From Acinetobacter baretiae (GTDB lineage Bacteria; Pseudomonadota; Gammaproteobacteria; Pseudomonadales; Moraxellaceae): a DNA stretch of 64,000 bases. Under the pieces are notes generated by a model. The model ran no database searches. It saw only the letters and a list, made by a program, of their open reading frames with translations, and was not told the DNA's origin. A program made the position numbers and the translations under genes. The DNA lies in NCBI RefSeq assembly GCF_015627105.1, contig NZ_VTDM01000002.1, positions 1-64,000 of the forward strand, read 5' to 3'. Positions 29,924 through 39,628 of this stretch are shown here, in pieces. Position 1 is the first letter of the stretch. Every line of letters starts with the position of its first letter.

Positions 29924-29956
29924 AAAAAACCTCGCAAGATTAGGCGAGGTTTTTTG
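29924..29956. terminator. Bidirectional terminator between NCS1 permease and yegP
   Basis: AAAAAACCTCGC and GCGAGGTTTTTT flank an eight-base loop; T-runs on both strands serve the two convergent genes. Confidence 0.85.
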
Positions 29957-29975
29957 TTTACATTAATGGTATGCC

Positions 29976-30317
29976 TTACTCAACATGTGTTAAATCTTTA
30001 ATATTGTCTGTTGCACCATTTTTTTTCACCGAATCAATACCGTGGTCGCGTGATGCTTCTGAGGCATACATCTGACTCGTCCCGATAATTTGATGATTGA
30101 CTGCTTTTAAATTGAAATATGCTTTACCATTTTTTGCTTCTAAACGATCATATTTTGTATCATCAGCCGCATTTTTTTGCACAGAATTAATACCCGTATG
30201 TGCAGATGCTTTGGCTTTATATAATTCACTGGTTAAAATAACTTCCCCATTTCCTGCTTTAAGTACAAAATGAAACTGCCCATCTTTTGCTTTTGATATT
30301 TCATAATAACCCGACAT
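29976..30317 (-). CDS. yegP: YegP family protein with two DUF1508 repeats
   Basis: Small soluble protein (113 residues) made of two copies of the DUF1508 unit: residues about 2-55 (GYYEISKAKDGQFHFVLKAG to SVQKNA) and 56-106 (YDRLEAKNGKAYFNLKAV to SVKKNG). Each unit has the pattern F-x-L-K-A-x-N followed by S-x-x-Y-x-x, x-G-I-x-S-V-x-K. Function is unknown; the fold is a tandem beta-beta-alpha. It is monocistronic with a shared terminator at its 3' end. Confidence 0.9.
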   Translation of the reverse strand: MSGYYEISKAKDGQFHFVLKAGNGEVILTSELYKAKASAHTGINSVQKNAADDTKYDRLEAKNGKAYFNLKAVNHQIIGTSQMYASEASRDHGIDSVKKNGATDNIKDLTHVE

Positions 30318-30552
30318 ATTCTCACCTCATTATTTAATTTAATTCAATTCTTTATGTTTAAACCAACACAATCGTCAGTGTTTCATCTAATATAAAGCTT
30401 GATCTTGGTTTTTAAAAGTGATGATATTGTAACCATTATGTTTTCATCACTGATTTTATCTTGAGTAAAATGGAAACAATCACAATAAACGGCTGATTTT
30501 TTTTGCAGAATCCGACAAAATAAGCTAAATAATTCATTACGAGAGGCTTCTC

Positions 30553-31284
30553 ATGAGTCGCACACTTGCATTCACTCAATATCATTTAATTGGAGCAGAT
30601 GCCACTAAATTTCTACAAGGACAAGTCAGTATTCATACCGAACGTTTAGAAGATCAGATCACACAATATACTGTGATTTGTGATCTTAAAGGACGTATTC
30701 ACTTCGGTATATGGTTGCAAAAAATCAATACAGAACACTTTAAAATAACCGTAGTTTCAGACCAAGCAGATGACTTTGAGCAACATATTCGTAAATATGG
30801 TGCATTTGCAAAAATCACACTTAGTTCACTTGGTCATGTATTTCCTGTTTTAGAAAATCACTGCACGGTATTTACAACAGAGCCAACAGATCTGGTCGCA
30901 TGGCAACATGCTGCTATTATAGATGGTCAAGCATGGATCACACATGCAACAGCGCATGCCTTTCAACCACAAGAGCTACGCTTACACCAACGAAATGGCG
31001 TAGCATATGATAAAGGCTGCTATTTAGGTCAAGAAGTCATTGCTCGATTATGGTTTAAAGCACAACCTAAACAATGGTTACACTTAATTGAAGCAAAAGG
31101 CGTAGCGCCAGAAGTACTCTGTAAACTAGAAACAGGCATTCAAGTGGTCAATAGCATTAACTTAAGCCCTGATAAATATCAAGCCTTAGTCATTGCACGA
31201 CCACAAAGCTTAGAAGATCACCCACATATTTCGGTACTCCCACTCCCATCACATTTACAAGGTGATGTTGCAAGACCCAAATAA
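30553..31284 (+). CDS. ygfZ: YgfZ/GcvT folate-binding protein (Fe-S cluster assembly/repair)
   Basis: Folate-dependent protein supporting [Fe-S] enzymes such as the tRNA thiomethylase MiaB. The diagnostic motif KGCYLGQE with its essential cysteine is present in the last third. The N-terminal part (LIGADATKFLQGQVS) matches the GcvT-like folate fold. At 243 residues it is shorter than E. coli YgfZ (326), lacking part of the C-terminal barrel, which is usual for many gammaproteobacterial forms. Ribosome site GAGGC precedes the ATG at 30553. The downstream MFS gene begins 65 bases later. Confidence 0.88.
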   Translation: MSRTLAFTQYHLIGADATKFLQGQVSIHTERLEDQITQYTVICDLKGRIHFGIWLQKINTEHFKITVVSDQADDFEQHIRKYGAFAKITLSSLGHVFPVLENHCTVFTTEPTDLVAWQHAAIIDGQAWITHATAHAFQPQELRLHQRNGVAYDKGCYLGQEVIARLWFKAQPKQWLHLIEAKGVAPEVLCKLETGIQVVNSINLSPDKYQALVIARPQSLEDHPHISVLPLPSHLQGDVARPK

Positions 31285-31349
31285 ACAGATACATCTTGAG
31301 ATGGTGTTTTATCTACGAGTAAAACACCATAATAAAATAGAGAACAATA

Positions 31350-32744
31350 ATGAAAACACGCCAGCAACAACCTATAGAAAAGCAATACCGTGCAATTTTA
31401 TGGCTTGTTGCCATGGGTTTTTTTATGCAGCAGCTCGACAGTACCATTATTAATACTGCACTTCCACAAATTGCTTCAAACTTAAATGAAGACCCTCTAA
31501 GCATGCATGGTATTGTCGTGGCCTATGTCCTTGCAATGGCTGTCACTATTCCTATTAGTGGATGGATCACCGATAAATATGGTTTAAAAAAAACCTATTT
31601 CACAGCAATTATCTTATTTAGTGTATCCTCAATTGCCTGTGCTTTATCTCAAAATCTTACCCAATTGATTATCGCTCGCGTTTTTCAAGGCATTGGGGGG
31701 GCATTATTACAACCTGTCGGGCGTTTAACACTCTTAAAAGTGATGCCCAAAACACAGCTTTTAGCTGCGCTAAGCTTTGTCAGTATTCCTGGCTTAATTG
31801 GCCCTTTAATTGGCCCAAGTTTAGGTGGTGTATTGGTTGAATGGGCGAGTTGGCATTGGATTTTTTTAATTAATATTCCTATTGGACTTATCGGTGCTCT
31901 ATTTACACTAAAAATACTGCCTGATTTAAAAGAAAAAAACATTCAAGCATTTGACTATAAAGGATTTATTTTAATTGCAACCAGCATGTTAAGTCTTTCT
32001 TTCCTACTCGAACATTTCACCCAACCACAACAACAAAAAAGTAGCATTTTTATTTTACTGAGCATTACACTCATTGCCATCTTCATGTATCGATTTCATG
32101 CTCGCAAAAAACCAAACGCGATTTTTTCAACTGAAATCTTCACCATACGCAATTTTAAAATTGGTATTTTGGGCAATTTCTTTGCTCGATTAGGTAATGG
32201 TGCAATTCCTTTTTTATTGCCACTCATGCTACAAGTTGTACTTCATTTAAATCCAACCATTGCAGGTTTGATGATGATTCCTTTAGCACTTGGATCGATG
32301 TTAATTAAAAAATACATCACCCGATTGGTCGAACGCTTTGGTTATCGTTATGTACTTACCGTCAACACAATACTGGTTGGTTTAGGCATGATGAGTTTTG
32401 CATTTCTTTCAGTAAACACACCCATTTGGTGGCAAGTCATTCACTTTTTTCTATTTGGAATGGTCAACTCTATACAATTTACAACAATGAATACCGTGAG
32501 TATTAAAGACTTAAGCCAACAACAAGCAGGTCAAGGCAATAGTATTCTTTCTGTCGTACAACAGTTGTCTATGAGTATGGGCATTGCTTTAGCCAGTGTT
32601 GCACTCAATGCATTTTCACAAATGTATGGAAAAACACATATTTTACAGTCATTTCAGTACACTTTTTTATGTTTAGGGCTCATGACTTGCGGTGCAAGTT
32701 TAATTTTCTTTAAATTAAAAGCAAGGGTACTCAAGCATGAATGA
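31350..32744 (+). CDS. MFS multidrug exporter, DHA2 (EmrB/QacA-like) family
   Basis: Drug:proton antiporter of 464 residues with about 14 spans. QQLDSTIINTALPQIA in span 1 is the DHA2 motif D1, ITDKYGLKKTYF is motif A, and the GIGGALLQPVGRL and PGLIGPLIGPSLGG stretches correspond to motifs B and C of exporters. It resembles MdtD/HsrA. Substrate unknown. No membrane-fusion partner (EmrA) is adjacent. It is convergent with the HAD gene, with only 10 bases between the stops. Confidence 0.85.
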   Translation: MKTRQQQPIEKQYRAILWLVAMGFFMQQLDSTIINTALPQIASNLNEDPLSMHGIVVAYVLAMAVTIPISGWITDKYGLKKTYFTAIILFSVSSIACALSQNLTQLIIARVFQGIGGALLQPVGRLTLLKVMPKTQLLAALSFVSIPGLIGPLIGPSLGGVLVEWASWHWIFLINIPIGLIGALFTLKILPDLKEKNIQAFDYKGFILIATSMLSLSFLLEHFTQPQQQKSSIFILLSITLIAIFMYRFHARKKPNAIFSTEIFTIRNFKIGILGNFFARLGNGAIPFLLPLMLQVVLHLNPTIAGLMMIPLALGSMLIKKYITRLVERFGYRYVLTVNTILVGLGMMSFAFLSVNTPIWWQVIHFFLFGMVNSIQFTTMNTVSIKDLSQQQAGQGNSILSVVQQLSMSMGIALASVALNAFSQMYGKTHILQSFQYTFLCLGLMTCGASLIFFKLKARVLKHE

Positions 32745-32754
32745 CCTTTAAACA

Positions 32755-33369
32755 TTATGGCTTAGAATAAAAATCATCGATCACATGTAATAATGTTTGG
32801 CCTTGACGACGCTGAATTAAGCGAGCAGACATACCAAATGAAGTTGGGCCAACCACATCAGCTTTAGGTGTATCACCAATAAATAAAACATCTTCTGCTT
32901 GGCAATTTAACATTTTAACAACATGCTGATAAATTTGAGGATTAGGCTTAGTTACACCCACCTCATAACTCCATATGTATGCATCTAACATGGGTAATTT
33001 TTTTAATACCGTATCGCCATAAGGCAGAGCAAGATTTGAACATACAGCCAATTTAAAACCTTTGGCTTTCAAATCAGCTAAGGTGTCTAAAGTATCTTCA
33101 TATAAACATATCGAAGCTAATTCTTCTTCAAGATCGGCTTGGAGTTCATGAAGGACTTTTGTAGGTAAATCATATCCAAATATATGTGCCAATTGAGAAA
33201 AATCAGCACACGTAGACATTATTACAGAAACATCGTTCGCTTGCGGTACACGGCCTTGTTGATTTAAAACACGTAAGAGTTTTTTGTATGGAGAGCATTT
33301 TTTTTTAATTTTCACCAATGTTCCAAAAACATCAAAAACAATAACCGAAGGTTTTCTACATATTTTCAT
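32755..33369 (-). CDS. HAD superfamily hydrolase (haloacid-dehalogenase-like)
   Basis: Phosphatase-like protein of 204 residues. Motif I is VFDVFGTLV with the nucleophile aspartate, motif II is the serine in AVCSNLA, the motif III lysine is in GVTKPNPQIY, and motif IV is FIGDTPKADVVG. A helical cap lies between motif I and II (subclass IA). Substrate not predictable. It is monocistronic and its stop is 10 bases from the convergent MFS gene. Confidence 0.8.
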   Translation of the reverse strand: MKICRKPSVIVFDVFGTLVKIKKKCSPYKKLLRVLNQQGRVPQANDVSVIMSTCADFSQLAHIFGYDLPTKVLHELQADLEEELASICLYEDTLDTLADLKAKGFKLAVCSNLALPYGDTVLKKLPMLDAYIWSYEVGVTKPNPQIYQHVVKMLNCQAEDVLFIGDTPKADVVGPTSFGMSARLIQRRQGQTLLHVIDDFYSKP

Positions 33370-33453
33370 TGATTCACAAATCCATGTTTATCTGATCATC
33401 TCTCTTGATTTAAATAATATAGTATAAAAATCCTCACGGCTCATGCTTCAATT

Positions 33454-33490
33454 AAAAAAAAATAGAGCGCTGAGGCTCTATTTTTTTTAA
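33454..33490. terminator. Terminator after cysI-DUF934
   Basis: AATAGAGC (33461-33468) pairs with GCTCTATT (33475-33482), with A-runs and T-runs on the two sides, so it works in both directions. It ends the minus-strand sulfite reductase operon. Confidence 0.8.
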
Positions 33491-33500
33491 TTTTTTTCGT

Positions 33501-33989
33501 TTATACCTGCCCAGTTTGATAATGTGCATTCGGTACTGCTGTTGACATTTGATAGGGCTGCGTAAAATCATTCAACCCTGATTTTGCTTCTTCTAAACTT
33601 TTACCTTCTTTTAAAACAAAACTATCAAAGCCTGAACGCTTTAAATAATTTAAAACATCTTTAAAAATATCACCTACAGCTCTAAGTTCACCTGTAAAAC
33701 CTTGACGGCGCAATAGCGTTGCAAAAGAATACCCTCGACCATCATTAAAACCTGCAAATTCAATAAAAATGCAGTCCAAATCTGCCAATGGAAAAACATG
33801 CTCTTCAGGTGAATCATTGGCAGTGATCAATAGTGCAACTTTGCCATTAATCTGAGAAAGCAAATCAAGCTGTGTTGTGTCTAACAAAACATCTGTAGAT
33901 GGCAATTCACCAGTTTCCGTGATGGCTTGATAACTGTTTTGGGTGACTAAACCATCTTTGTTTAGTACAGGAAAATCAAGGTTAAGCAT
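33501..33989 (-). CDS. DUF934 protein, sulfite-reduction partner
   Basis: Protein of about 162 residues in the DUF934 family (older annotations: oxidoreductase probably involved in sulfite reduction). Typical features are LADLDCIFIEFAGFNDGRGYSFATLLRR and GELRAVGDIFKDVLNYLKRSGFDSFVL. I place the start at the ATG at 33989, with AAGGAG upstream. It overlaps the end of cysI by eight bases, indicating translational coupling. No cysteine pair or flavin motif is visible, so it is not an obvious electron carrier. Its biochemical job is unknown, but its constant pairing with ferredoxin-type CysI suggests a role in assembly or electron delivery (inference). Confidence 0.85.
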   Translation of the reverse strand: MLNLDFPVLNKDGLVTQNSYQAITETGELPSTDVLLDTTQLDLLSQINGKVALLITANDSPEEHVFPLADLDCIFIEFAGFNDGRGYSFATLLRRQGFTGELRAVGDIFKDVLNYLKRSGFDSFVLKEGKSLEEAKSGLNDFTQPYQMSTAVPNAHYQTGQV

Positions 33990-35625
33990 ATGCTCTCTCC
34001 TTAAATGGTTTAATACCCACACGACGATAAGTATCAATAAACTTTTCGTCATTTTCACGAATATCTAGGTAAGTATTTAAAATTTCTTCAATCACATCAG
34101 GTACCGCATCTGCTGCAAATGATGGGCCTAAAATATTACCAATAGATGCATCATGATCTGAATGTCCACCTAAAGTAATTTGGTAAAACTCTGCACCTTT
34201 TTTATCTACACCCAAAATACCAATGTTACCCACATGATGATGTCCACATGCATTCATACAGCCTGATATATTTAGATCTATTTCCCTTAGATTGTACAAC
34301 ATATCTAAATCATCAAAACGACGTGTAATCGCTTCAGAAATTGGAATAGATTTTGCGTTTGCCAGTGAGCAATAATCACCGCCTGGGCAACAAATAATAT
34401 CCGTCAAAAAGCCAATATGTGCTCTAGCCATGTTCGCGGCATCTAGCTTTTGCCACAATTCAAACAAACGTGTTTGTTCGACATCAACCAAAGAAATATT
34501 TTGCTCGTGAGTGGTTCTTAACTCACCAAATGTATATTGATCCGCCAAATCTGCAATGAAGTTCATTTCTTCAGTGGTCATATCACCCGGTGCGACACCT
34601 GCACGTTTTAAATTAATATTAACGATTCGATATCCTGAGATTTTATGTGCATGTGTATTCACATTAAACCATTGCTTAAACTTAGGATGTTCTTGAAACA
34701 GCGGTTCAAAATTTTCATCGACTTTATTTTGATAGGCAAATGGCTTGAACACCTGATCCATTTTTTGTAATAAACTTGGATCGACTGTTAAATGATCACG
34801 TGTATGTAGAAACTCAGCTTCTACTTTTTCAGCAAACACCTCAGGTGTCATGGCTTTCACTAAAATTTTAATACGCGCTTTATATTTATTATCTCTACGG
34901 CCATGTAAGTTATACACACGTAAAATCGCATCAAGATAGCCTATTAAATCCTGACGAGGTAGAAATTCACGAATGACACTACCAATCACAGGGGTACGGC
35001 CTAAGCCGCCACCAACTTTAATTTTATAACCGACCTCACCTGCATCATTTTTAACAATATAAACCCCAATATCATGAAAAGAAGCAGCAGCACGGTCTTT
35101 TTCTGCAACCGCTGACACAGCTATTTTAAATTTACGAGGTAAGAATGCAAATTCTGGGTGGAATGTACTCCACTGACGAATCAATTCACAAGTTGGACGA
35201 GGATCAGCAACCTCTCCTGCCACTACACCTGCATATTGATCTGTAGTTGTATTACGAATACAGTTACCACTGGTTTGAATGGCATGCATTTGTACTGTGG
35301 CTAATTCTGCCAAAATATCTGGTACATCTTCTAAAGCAGGCCAATTCAATTGAATATTTTGGCGTGTTGATATGTGCCCATATCCACGATCATATTGTGT
35401 CGAAATATCTGCAATCTTTCTCAATTGCGTTGAACTCATCAAGCCATACGGTACAGCTATACGCAACATGGGTGCATAACGCTGGACATATAGACCATTT
35501 TGTAACCGCAATGGGCGGTATTCATCTTCCGATAAAGTACCCGCTAAGTAACGTTGAGTTTGGTCTTTAAATTGTGCAACTCGCTCATTCACAAGTTGTT
35601 GGTCATCATCAGTATATAAATACAT
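33982..35625 (-). CDS. cysI: Sulfite reductase hemoprotein (ferredoxin/nitrite-sulfite reductase type)
   Basis: Six-electron reduction of sulfite to sulfide for cysteine synthesis, with sirohaem and a [4Fe-4S] cluster. The cluster/sirohaem ligands are the two cysteine pairs CPGGDYC and CMNAC. The protein (547 residues) has two ferredoxin-like NIR_SIR half-domains, each followed by a sirohaem domain (e.g. TSGNCIRNTTTD in the first half). No flavoprotein subunit (CysJ) is adjacent, so electrons probably come from ferredoxin or another donor. Together with CysH it completes reduction of APS to sulfide. The DUF934 gene overlaps its last eight bases. Confidence 0.92.
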   Translation of the reverse strand: MYLYTDDDQQLVNERVAQFKDQTQRYLAGTLSEDEYRPLRLQNGLYVQRYAPMLRIAVPYGLMSSTQLRKIADISTQYDRGYGHISTRQNIQLNWPALEDVPDILAELATVQMHAIQTSGNCIRNTTTDQYAGVVAGEVADPRPTCELIRQWSTFHPEFAFLPRKFKIAVSAVAEKDRAAASFHDIGVYIVKNDAGEVGYKIKVGGGLGRTPVIGSVIREFLPRQDLIGYLDAILRVYNLHGRRDNKYKARIKILVKAMTPEVFAEKVEAEFLHTRDHLTVDPSLLQKMDQVFKPFAYQNKVDENFEPLFQEHPKFKQWFNVNTHAHKISGYRIVNINLKRAGVAPGDMTTEEMNFIADLADQYTFGELRTTHEQNISLVDVEQTRLFELWQKLDAANMARAHIGFLTDIICCPGGDYCSLANAKSIPISEAITRRFDDLDMLYNLREIDLNISGCMNACGHHHVGNIGILGVDKKGAEFYQITLGGHSDHDASIGNILGPSFAADAVPDVIEEILNTYLDIRENDEKFIDTYRRVGIKPFKERAYA

Positions 35626-35652
35626 GGCGTCTAGCTAGTAAAATGAATTTTA

Positions 35653-35702
35653 TGCTCATAGCATACGAGCATTTCATCTATCAGCGAAATGCTTTTTTTG
35701 CA
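35653..35702 (+). terminator. Plus-strand intrinsic terminator upstream of cysI
   Basis: AGCATTTC (35668-35675) pairs with GAAATGCT (35686-35693) and is followed by TTTTTTT. A second small stem TGCTC/GAGCA overlaps its left side. No plus-strand gene lies near enough to use it; it sits in the leader/promoter region of the minus-strand cysI. Confidence 0.6.
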
Positions 35703-35742
35703 TATTTAATAGCGATTTTTCTTATAAAGAAAATATAAACAT

Positions 35743-35772
35743 AAAAAAGCCCAGTCTAGACTGGGCTTTTTT
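35743..35772. terminator. gcd terminator
   Basis: Perfect 30-base palindrome with arms AAAAAAGCCCAGTCT and AGACTGGGCTTTTTT, just beyond the stop of the minus-strand glucose dehydrogenase gene. Confidence 0.88.
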
Positions 35773-35785
35773 ACATTATGAGGAA

Positions 35786-38194
35786 TTACTTACTGTCAGG
35801 TAAAGCGTAGGCTACAACATAGTCGCCCATCTTAGTACCAAATGAACCATGGCCACCTGCCATAATCACAAGATACTGCTTACCATCAATTTCATACGTC
35901 ATTGGCGTTGCTTGACCACCTGCAGGTAGACGAGCTTCCCACAATTTATCACCGTTGGTAATGTTGTATGCACGGATATAATTATCTTGTGTGCCTGCAA
36001 CGAACATCACGTTACCCGCAGTTGAAATTGCACCACCAAGACCAGGAACACCGATTTTCAATGGTGGCAATTGGAATAGTTTAGGTAAACTATCACGAAT
36101 TGTACCAATACGTTTTTTCCATGCAACTTCATGTGTGTTTAAATCAACAGCAGCCACATAACCCCAACCTGGTTGTTTACATGGTAAACCTAGTGGAGAC
36201 AAGAACGCTGAAATTTCTACGCCATAAGGTACGCCATACATTGGCTGAATACCATGTTCTGTACCCGCACCCTTCGCTGCAATTTCACGATTTGGATCTT
36301 GTGGAATTAAACGAGATACAAATGGTAGCGCCAATGGGTTCGTTACAGCAACTTGACGGTCAGGGTTAATTGAAATACCACCCCACTCAAACACACCCAA
36401 ATTACCCGGGAATACTAACGTACCATTTTCAGATGGTGGTGTATAAATACCTTGATAATTTAACTTTTTGAAGTAAATACGGCAATACAACTGGTCAAAC
36501 ATCGTTGCACCCCACATATCCTTATCTGTCAACTTATCTTTTGGTGCAAGATTTAGTTCAGAGAAAGGTTGTGTTGGCGCATAACGCTCACCTTTGGTTT
36601 CAGGGCCAATCAATGTTTTTTGTGGCACTGGACGTTCTGTGATAGGAACAATTGCTTTACCATCACGACGGTCAAATACAAATACATTACCTGTTTTTGT
36701 GGTTACATAAACCGCAGGAACCATTTGACCAGACTTATCTTTAACATCAGCCAATGTTGGTTGTGATGGTACATCCATATCCCACAGATCATGATGTGTT
36801 GTTTGGAAATGCCAAACCAACTTACCTGTGGTTGCATTTAATGCAAGTACAGAGTTTGCATAACGCTCTTTCAGCTCAGTACGGTCACCACCCCAAATAT
36901 CAGGCGTACCTACACCTGTTGGAATGTACACGATGTCTAATTTTTCATCGTATGCAAGAGGTGCCCAAGCATTTGGTGAGTTATTCACAAATGTTTGATT
37001 TGGACCAGGGATCAAGTTTGGATCTTGTGCGCCTGTATCAAATACCCAAAGCAACTTACCAGTATTCACATCGTAACCACGAAGTACACCTGATGGCTCT
37101 TTGGTTGAGAAGTTATCTGTTGTTGCACCACCAATGACAATAGTTGTACCTGTTACTACTGGCGGTGATGTTGGGTTATAACCACCTGGATACGCATACG
37201 GCATATCTTTTTGTAAATCAACCTCACCATTTTTACCAAAATCAGTACATGGCTGACCTGTGTCTGCATTAATTGCCACTAAGCGGCCATCATTGACTGG
37301 TAAAATGACTTTACGAGGACATTGATTCGATTCAGATTGTTTGAATTTAAGGCTTGTTGCAAATTCTTGTGTATTATTTGCATCATAGTAAGACACACCA
37401 CGGCATGTTAAATGCTGATACGTAATGTCTGACTTCACTTTAGGATCAAAGCGCCATTTTTCTTTACCTGTCTTCGGATCAAGCGCAATTAACTGTTGAT
37501 GTGCAGTACACATAAACATATTGTTGCCAATCTTAATCGGTGTTACTTGGTTTGTAATTTCACCCGGATCATTGGCTGTTTTAAAATCACCTGTACGGAA
37601 CACCCATGCTTCTTTCAAATCTTTGACATTTTTGTCATCAATTTGCTTCAACGGTGAATAACGTTGACCATCTTGAGTACGACCATACGCAGGCCAATCG
37701 GCATCGGCAACACCTGGCGTTGTCGTTGCTTTTTCAGGCTGTGGTGTTTTAATTTCACCATTAATTTCTTGTGGATCATTAAAAATAGAATAAATCATTA
37801 CTAAAATCGCAATGATTAATGAACTTGCAAGCACAAGACGACTTGGTGCAACAGGTTGTTTAATACCACGTGTAACCGCAGGAATTAACATCCAAACACC
37901 AAGAACACCTAAAATATCTAAGCGTGGTACCAATGCCCAAAAATCTGAACCGACTTCCCAAAGCCCCCAGATAATCGTACCGAGCATTAATGCTGCATAA
38001 ATAAGATAAGATACGATTGAACCACGAAACAGCAAAACACCCGACACAATAAGCATCAAGCCTGCAATAACGTAGTACATCGAGCCATCACTTACTGCAA
38101 GAATAACACCAGCAACAAGTAAAATAAGACCTATTATCACTAAGATAAAAGCAGTAAAGCTCCTCATTCCTGAGCTCTTTGAGGGTTGATCCAT
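35786..38194 (-). CDS. gcd: Membrane-bound PQQ-dependent glucose dehydrogenase
   Basis: Oxidises glucose and other aldoses to lactones in the periplasm, passing electrons from PQQ to ubiquinone. Five N-terminal membrane spans (about residues 10-135) are followed by an eight-bladed beta-propeller. Quinoprotein repeats include DWPAYGRTQDGQRYSPL and ATTGKLVWHFQTTHHDLWDMD. The start at 38194 gives 802 residues, the usual mGDH length; an upstream extension to 38254 lacks family likeness. PQQ synthesis genes are not in the window. It lies downstream of oprB, a porin that would admit its substrate. Confidence 0.95.
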   Translation of the reverse strand: MDQPSKSSGMRSFTAFILVIIGLILLVAGVILAVSDGSMYYVIAGLMLIVSGVLLFRGSIVSYLIYAALMLGTIIWGLWEVGSDFWALVPRLDILGVLGVWMLIPAVTRGIKQPVAPSRLVLASSLIIAILVMIYSIFNDPQEINGEIKTPQPEKATTTPGVADADWPAYGRTQDGQRYSPLKQIDDKNVKDLKEAWVFRTGDFKTANDPGEITNQVTPIKIGNNMFMCTAHQQLIALDPKTGKEKWRFDPKVKSDITYQHLTCRGVSYYDANNTQEFATSLKFKQSESNQCPRKVILPVNDGRLVAINADTGQPCTDFGKNGEVDLQKDMPYAYPGGYNPTSPPVVTGTTIVIGGATTDNFSTKEPSGVLRGYDVNTGKLLWVFDTGAQDPNLIPGPNQTFVNNSPNAWAPLAYDEKLDIVYIPTGVGTPDIWGGDRTELKERYANSVLALNATTGKLVWHFQTTHHDLWDMDVPSQPTLADVKDKSGQMVPAVYVTTKTGNVFVFDRRDGKAIVPITERPVPQKTLIGPETKGERYAPTQPFSELNLAPKDKLTDKDMWGATMFDQLYCRIYFKKLNYQGIYTPPSENGTLVFPGNLGVFEWGGISINPDRQVAVTNPLALPFVSRLIPQDPNREIAAKGAGTEHGIQPMYGVPYGVEISAFLSPLGLPCKQPGWGYVAAVDLNTHEVAWKKRIGTIRDSLPKLFQLPPLKIGVPGLGGAISTAGNVMFVAGTQDNYIRAYNITNGDKLWEARLPAGGQATPMTYEIDGKQYLVIMAGGHGSFGTKMGDYVVAYALPDSK

Positions 38195-38389
38195 AATCAC
38201 CTCTAGTTTATGACGACAGCCAAGCGAAAACACATCTGACTTTTGCTTTGCCAATCTTTTATATCAATAGGGACAGACCCATGCTTGTATTACGCTTATA
38301 TGATGTTTTTATTCATGCTTAAAACGTACAAGCATTGATCTATGATGAAAAATTCACTGTCTACACAAAGGTTGCAGGCAGTATGTGTA

Positions 38390-39628
38390 TTAAAATGCTG
38401 TGGTTAGCTTCACACCACCAACCCAAGCATTATTACCATCTTTCAAGGCACCAACATGGTATACATATTGAACATTTGGACGAATTGTAAGCCAATTTGT
38501 CACATTCATGCCATAATAAAGTTCAGCATTATATTCGTTATTATACCCTGATAAATTCTTATGTATACGAGCAACGCCTAATGCAATTTCGTCTTTTGCT
38601 CTTGCATCAAATAGACCCACGTAACTTAAGCCAATATTTTGCATATTTGAAACTTGACCGTCATCACTGTTTCCTTGATCTTGATCAAAGAATGATGCAC
38701 TTGCAAAAGCAGTTAAACCACGGCTTGAATCCCCTGCTTGCGCAGTGAATTGTTGTTTCGCTGAGATCCAAGCACCTTGTTTATGGTCAATCCTTTGACC
38801 GCTCGTATTTTGATCTACTGTACTATAATAATAACCTACACGATACTCACCGGGCAAAGCATGTACAGTGAGTTTTGGCTGCCATACCATTTCTACAGGA
38901 ATTAATGCACCATTTGAGCCATCTGTACTTAAATTGAAGCCTTTACCACGCTTTAAATTTTCAGCATTGTGCTCAAATGCACCCACTTGGAAAAATAAGT
39001 CTTGTTGTAACTGATATTTAGCTCGAATCGCCCATTGGCTCACCGGCCAGTTATACCACTGATCACCAGCCCAGTTACCCACTTGGCCACCGCATAATGC
39101 AAGGTTTTGAAAATCACAGCTTGCACTATTAAACTCACTGGCTTCACCAAAACGTCCAACCTTAACATCTAACTTTTGATCAAAAAATTGCTTTTTAATC
39201 CATAAGTTTGTCAGACGCCATGTTTGCCCACGCCCATACACCTCTTGCACTTGGCTGATCTGATGTTGTAGCGCATCCGCTGAGCCAGTTAAGTTTTGGC
39301 CGTTACGATATGTGAGTGTTATTCCTGCTTGAGTATCTTGCCAACCTAATATTTTGTTTAAGTCTAAATCTGCACCTAAACTAAATTGGTCTGAATACTT
39401 TGTAGGATGACTAGAGGTATTTTTTGAATCTAAAACTGTTGCTAATTCACCTGTATAACCCAGTGAGAAGTCATAACCTTGTGCTTTAAGCGCTGTTCTT
39501 TGTCCGTTCCAATCGCCTAGCATGTAAGGACTATTGCGATCAAATGCAGTAGTTGCTTGAGCTTGTGATAATCCTGCAAATACAGCCACACATACGCCAC
39601 ACGCTAGTGTTAATTTTTTTGTTTTCAA
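38390..39628 (-). CDS. oprB: OprB-family carbohydrate-selective porin
   Basis: Outer-membrane beta-barrel for diffusion of glucose and other sugars. The mature part opens with SPYMLGDWNGQR, the OprB signature, and ends in a strand closing with phenylalanine (KLTTAF). I place the start at TTG 39628: this gives a signal peptide with lysines, a hydrophobic core and cleavage after AQA. An ATG at 39709 would add 27 residues of non-signal sequence; the true start is uncertain. It lies upstream of gcd on the same strand, with a 195-base gap. A good sigma-70 promoter lies at 39781-39808. Confidence 0.87.
   Translation of the reverse strand: MKTKKLTLACGVCVAVFAGLSQAQATTAFDRNSPYMLGDWNGQRTALKAQGYDFSLGYTGELATVLDSKNTSSHPTKYSDQFSLGADLDLNKILGWQDTQAGITLTYRNGQNLTGSADALQHQISQVQEVYGRGQTWRLTNLWIKKQFFDQKLDVKVGRFGEASEFNSASCDFQNLALCGGQVGNWAGDQWYNWPVSQWAIRAKYQLQQDLFFQVGAFEHNAENLKRGKGFNLSTDGSNGALIPVEMVWQPKLTVHALPGEYRVGYYYSTVDQNTSGQRIDHKQGAWISAKQQFTAQAGDSSRGLTAFASASFFDQDQGNSDDGQVSNMQNIGLSYVGLFDARAKDEIALGVARIHKNLSGYNNEYNAELYYGMNVTNWLTIRPNVQYVYHVGALKDGNNAWVGGVKLTTAF

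Noticed and set aside
36100..37137. Plus-strand frames opposite gcd
   Set aside because: Antisense shadows of the well-supported dehydrogenase.
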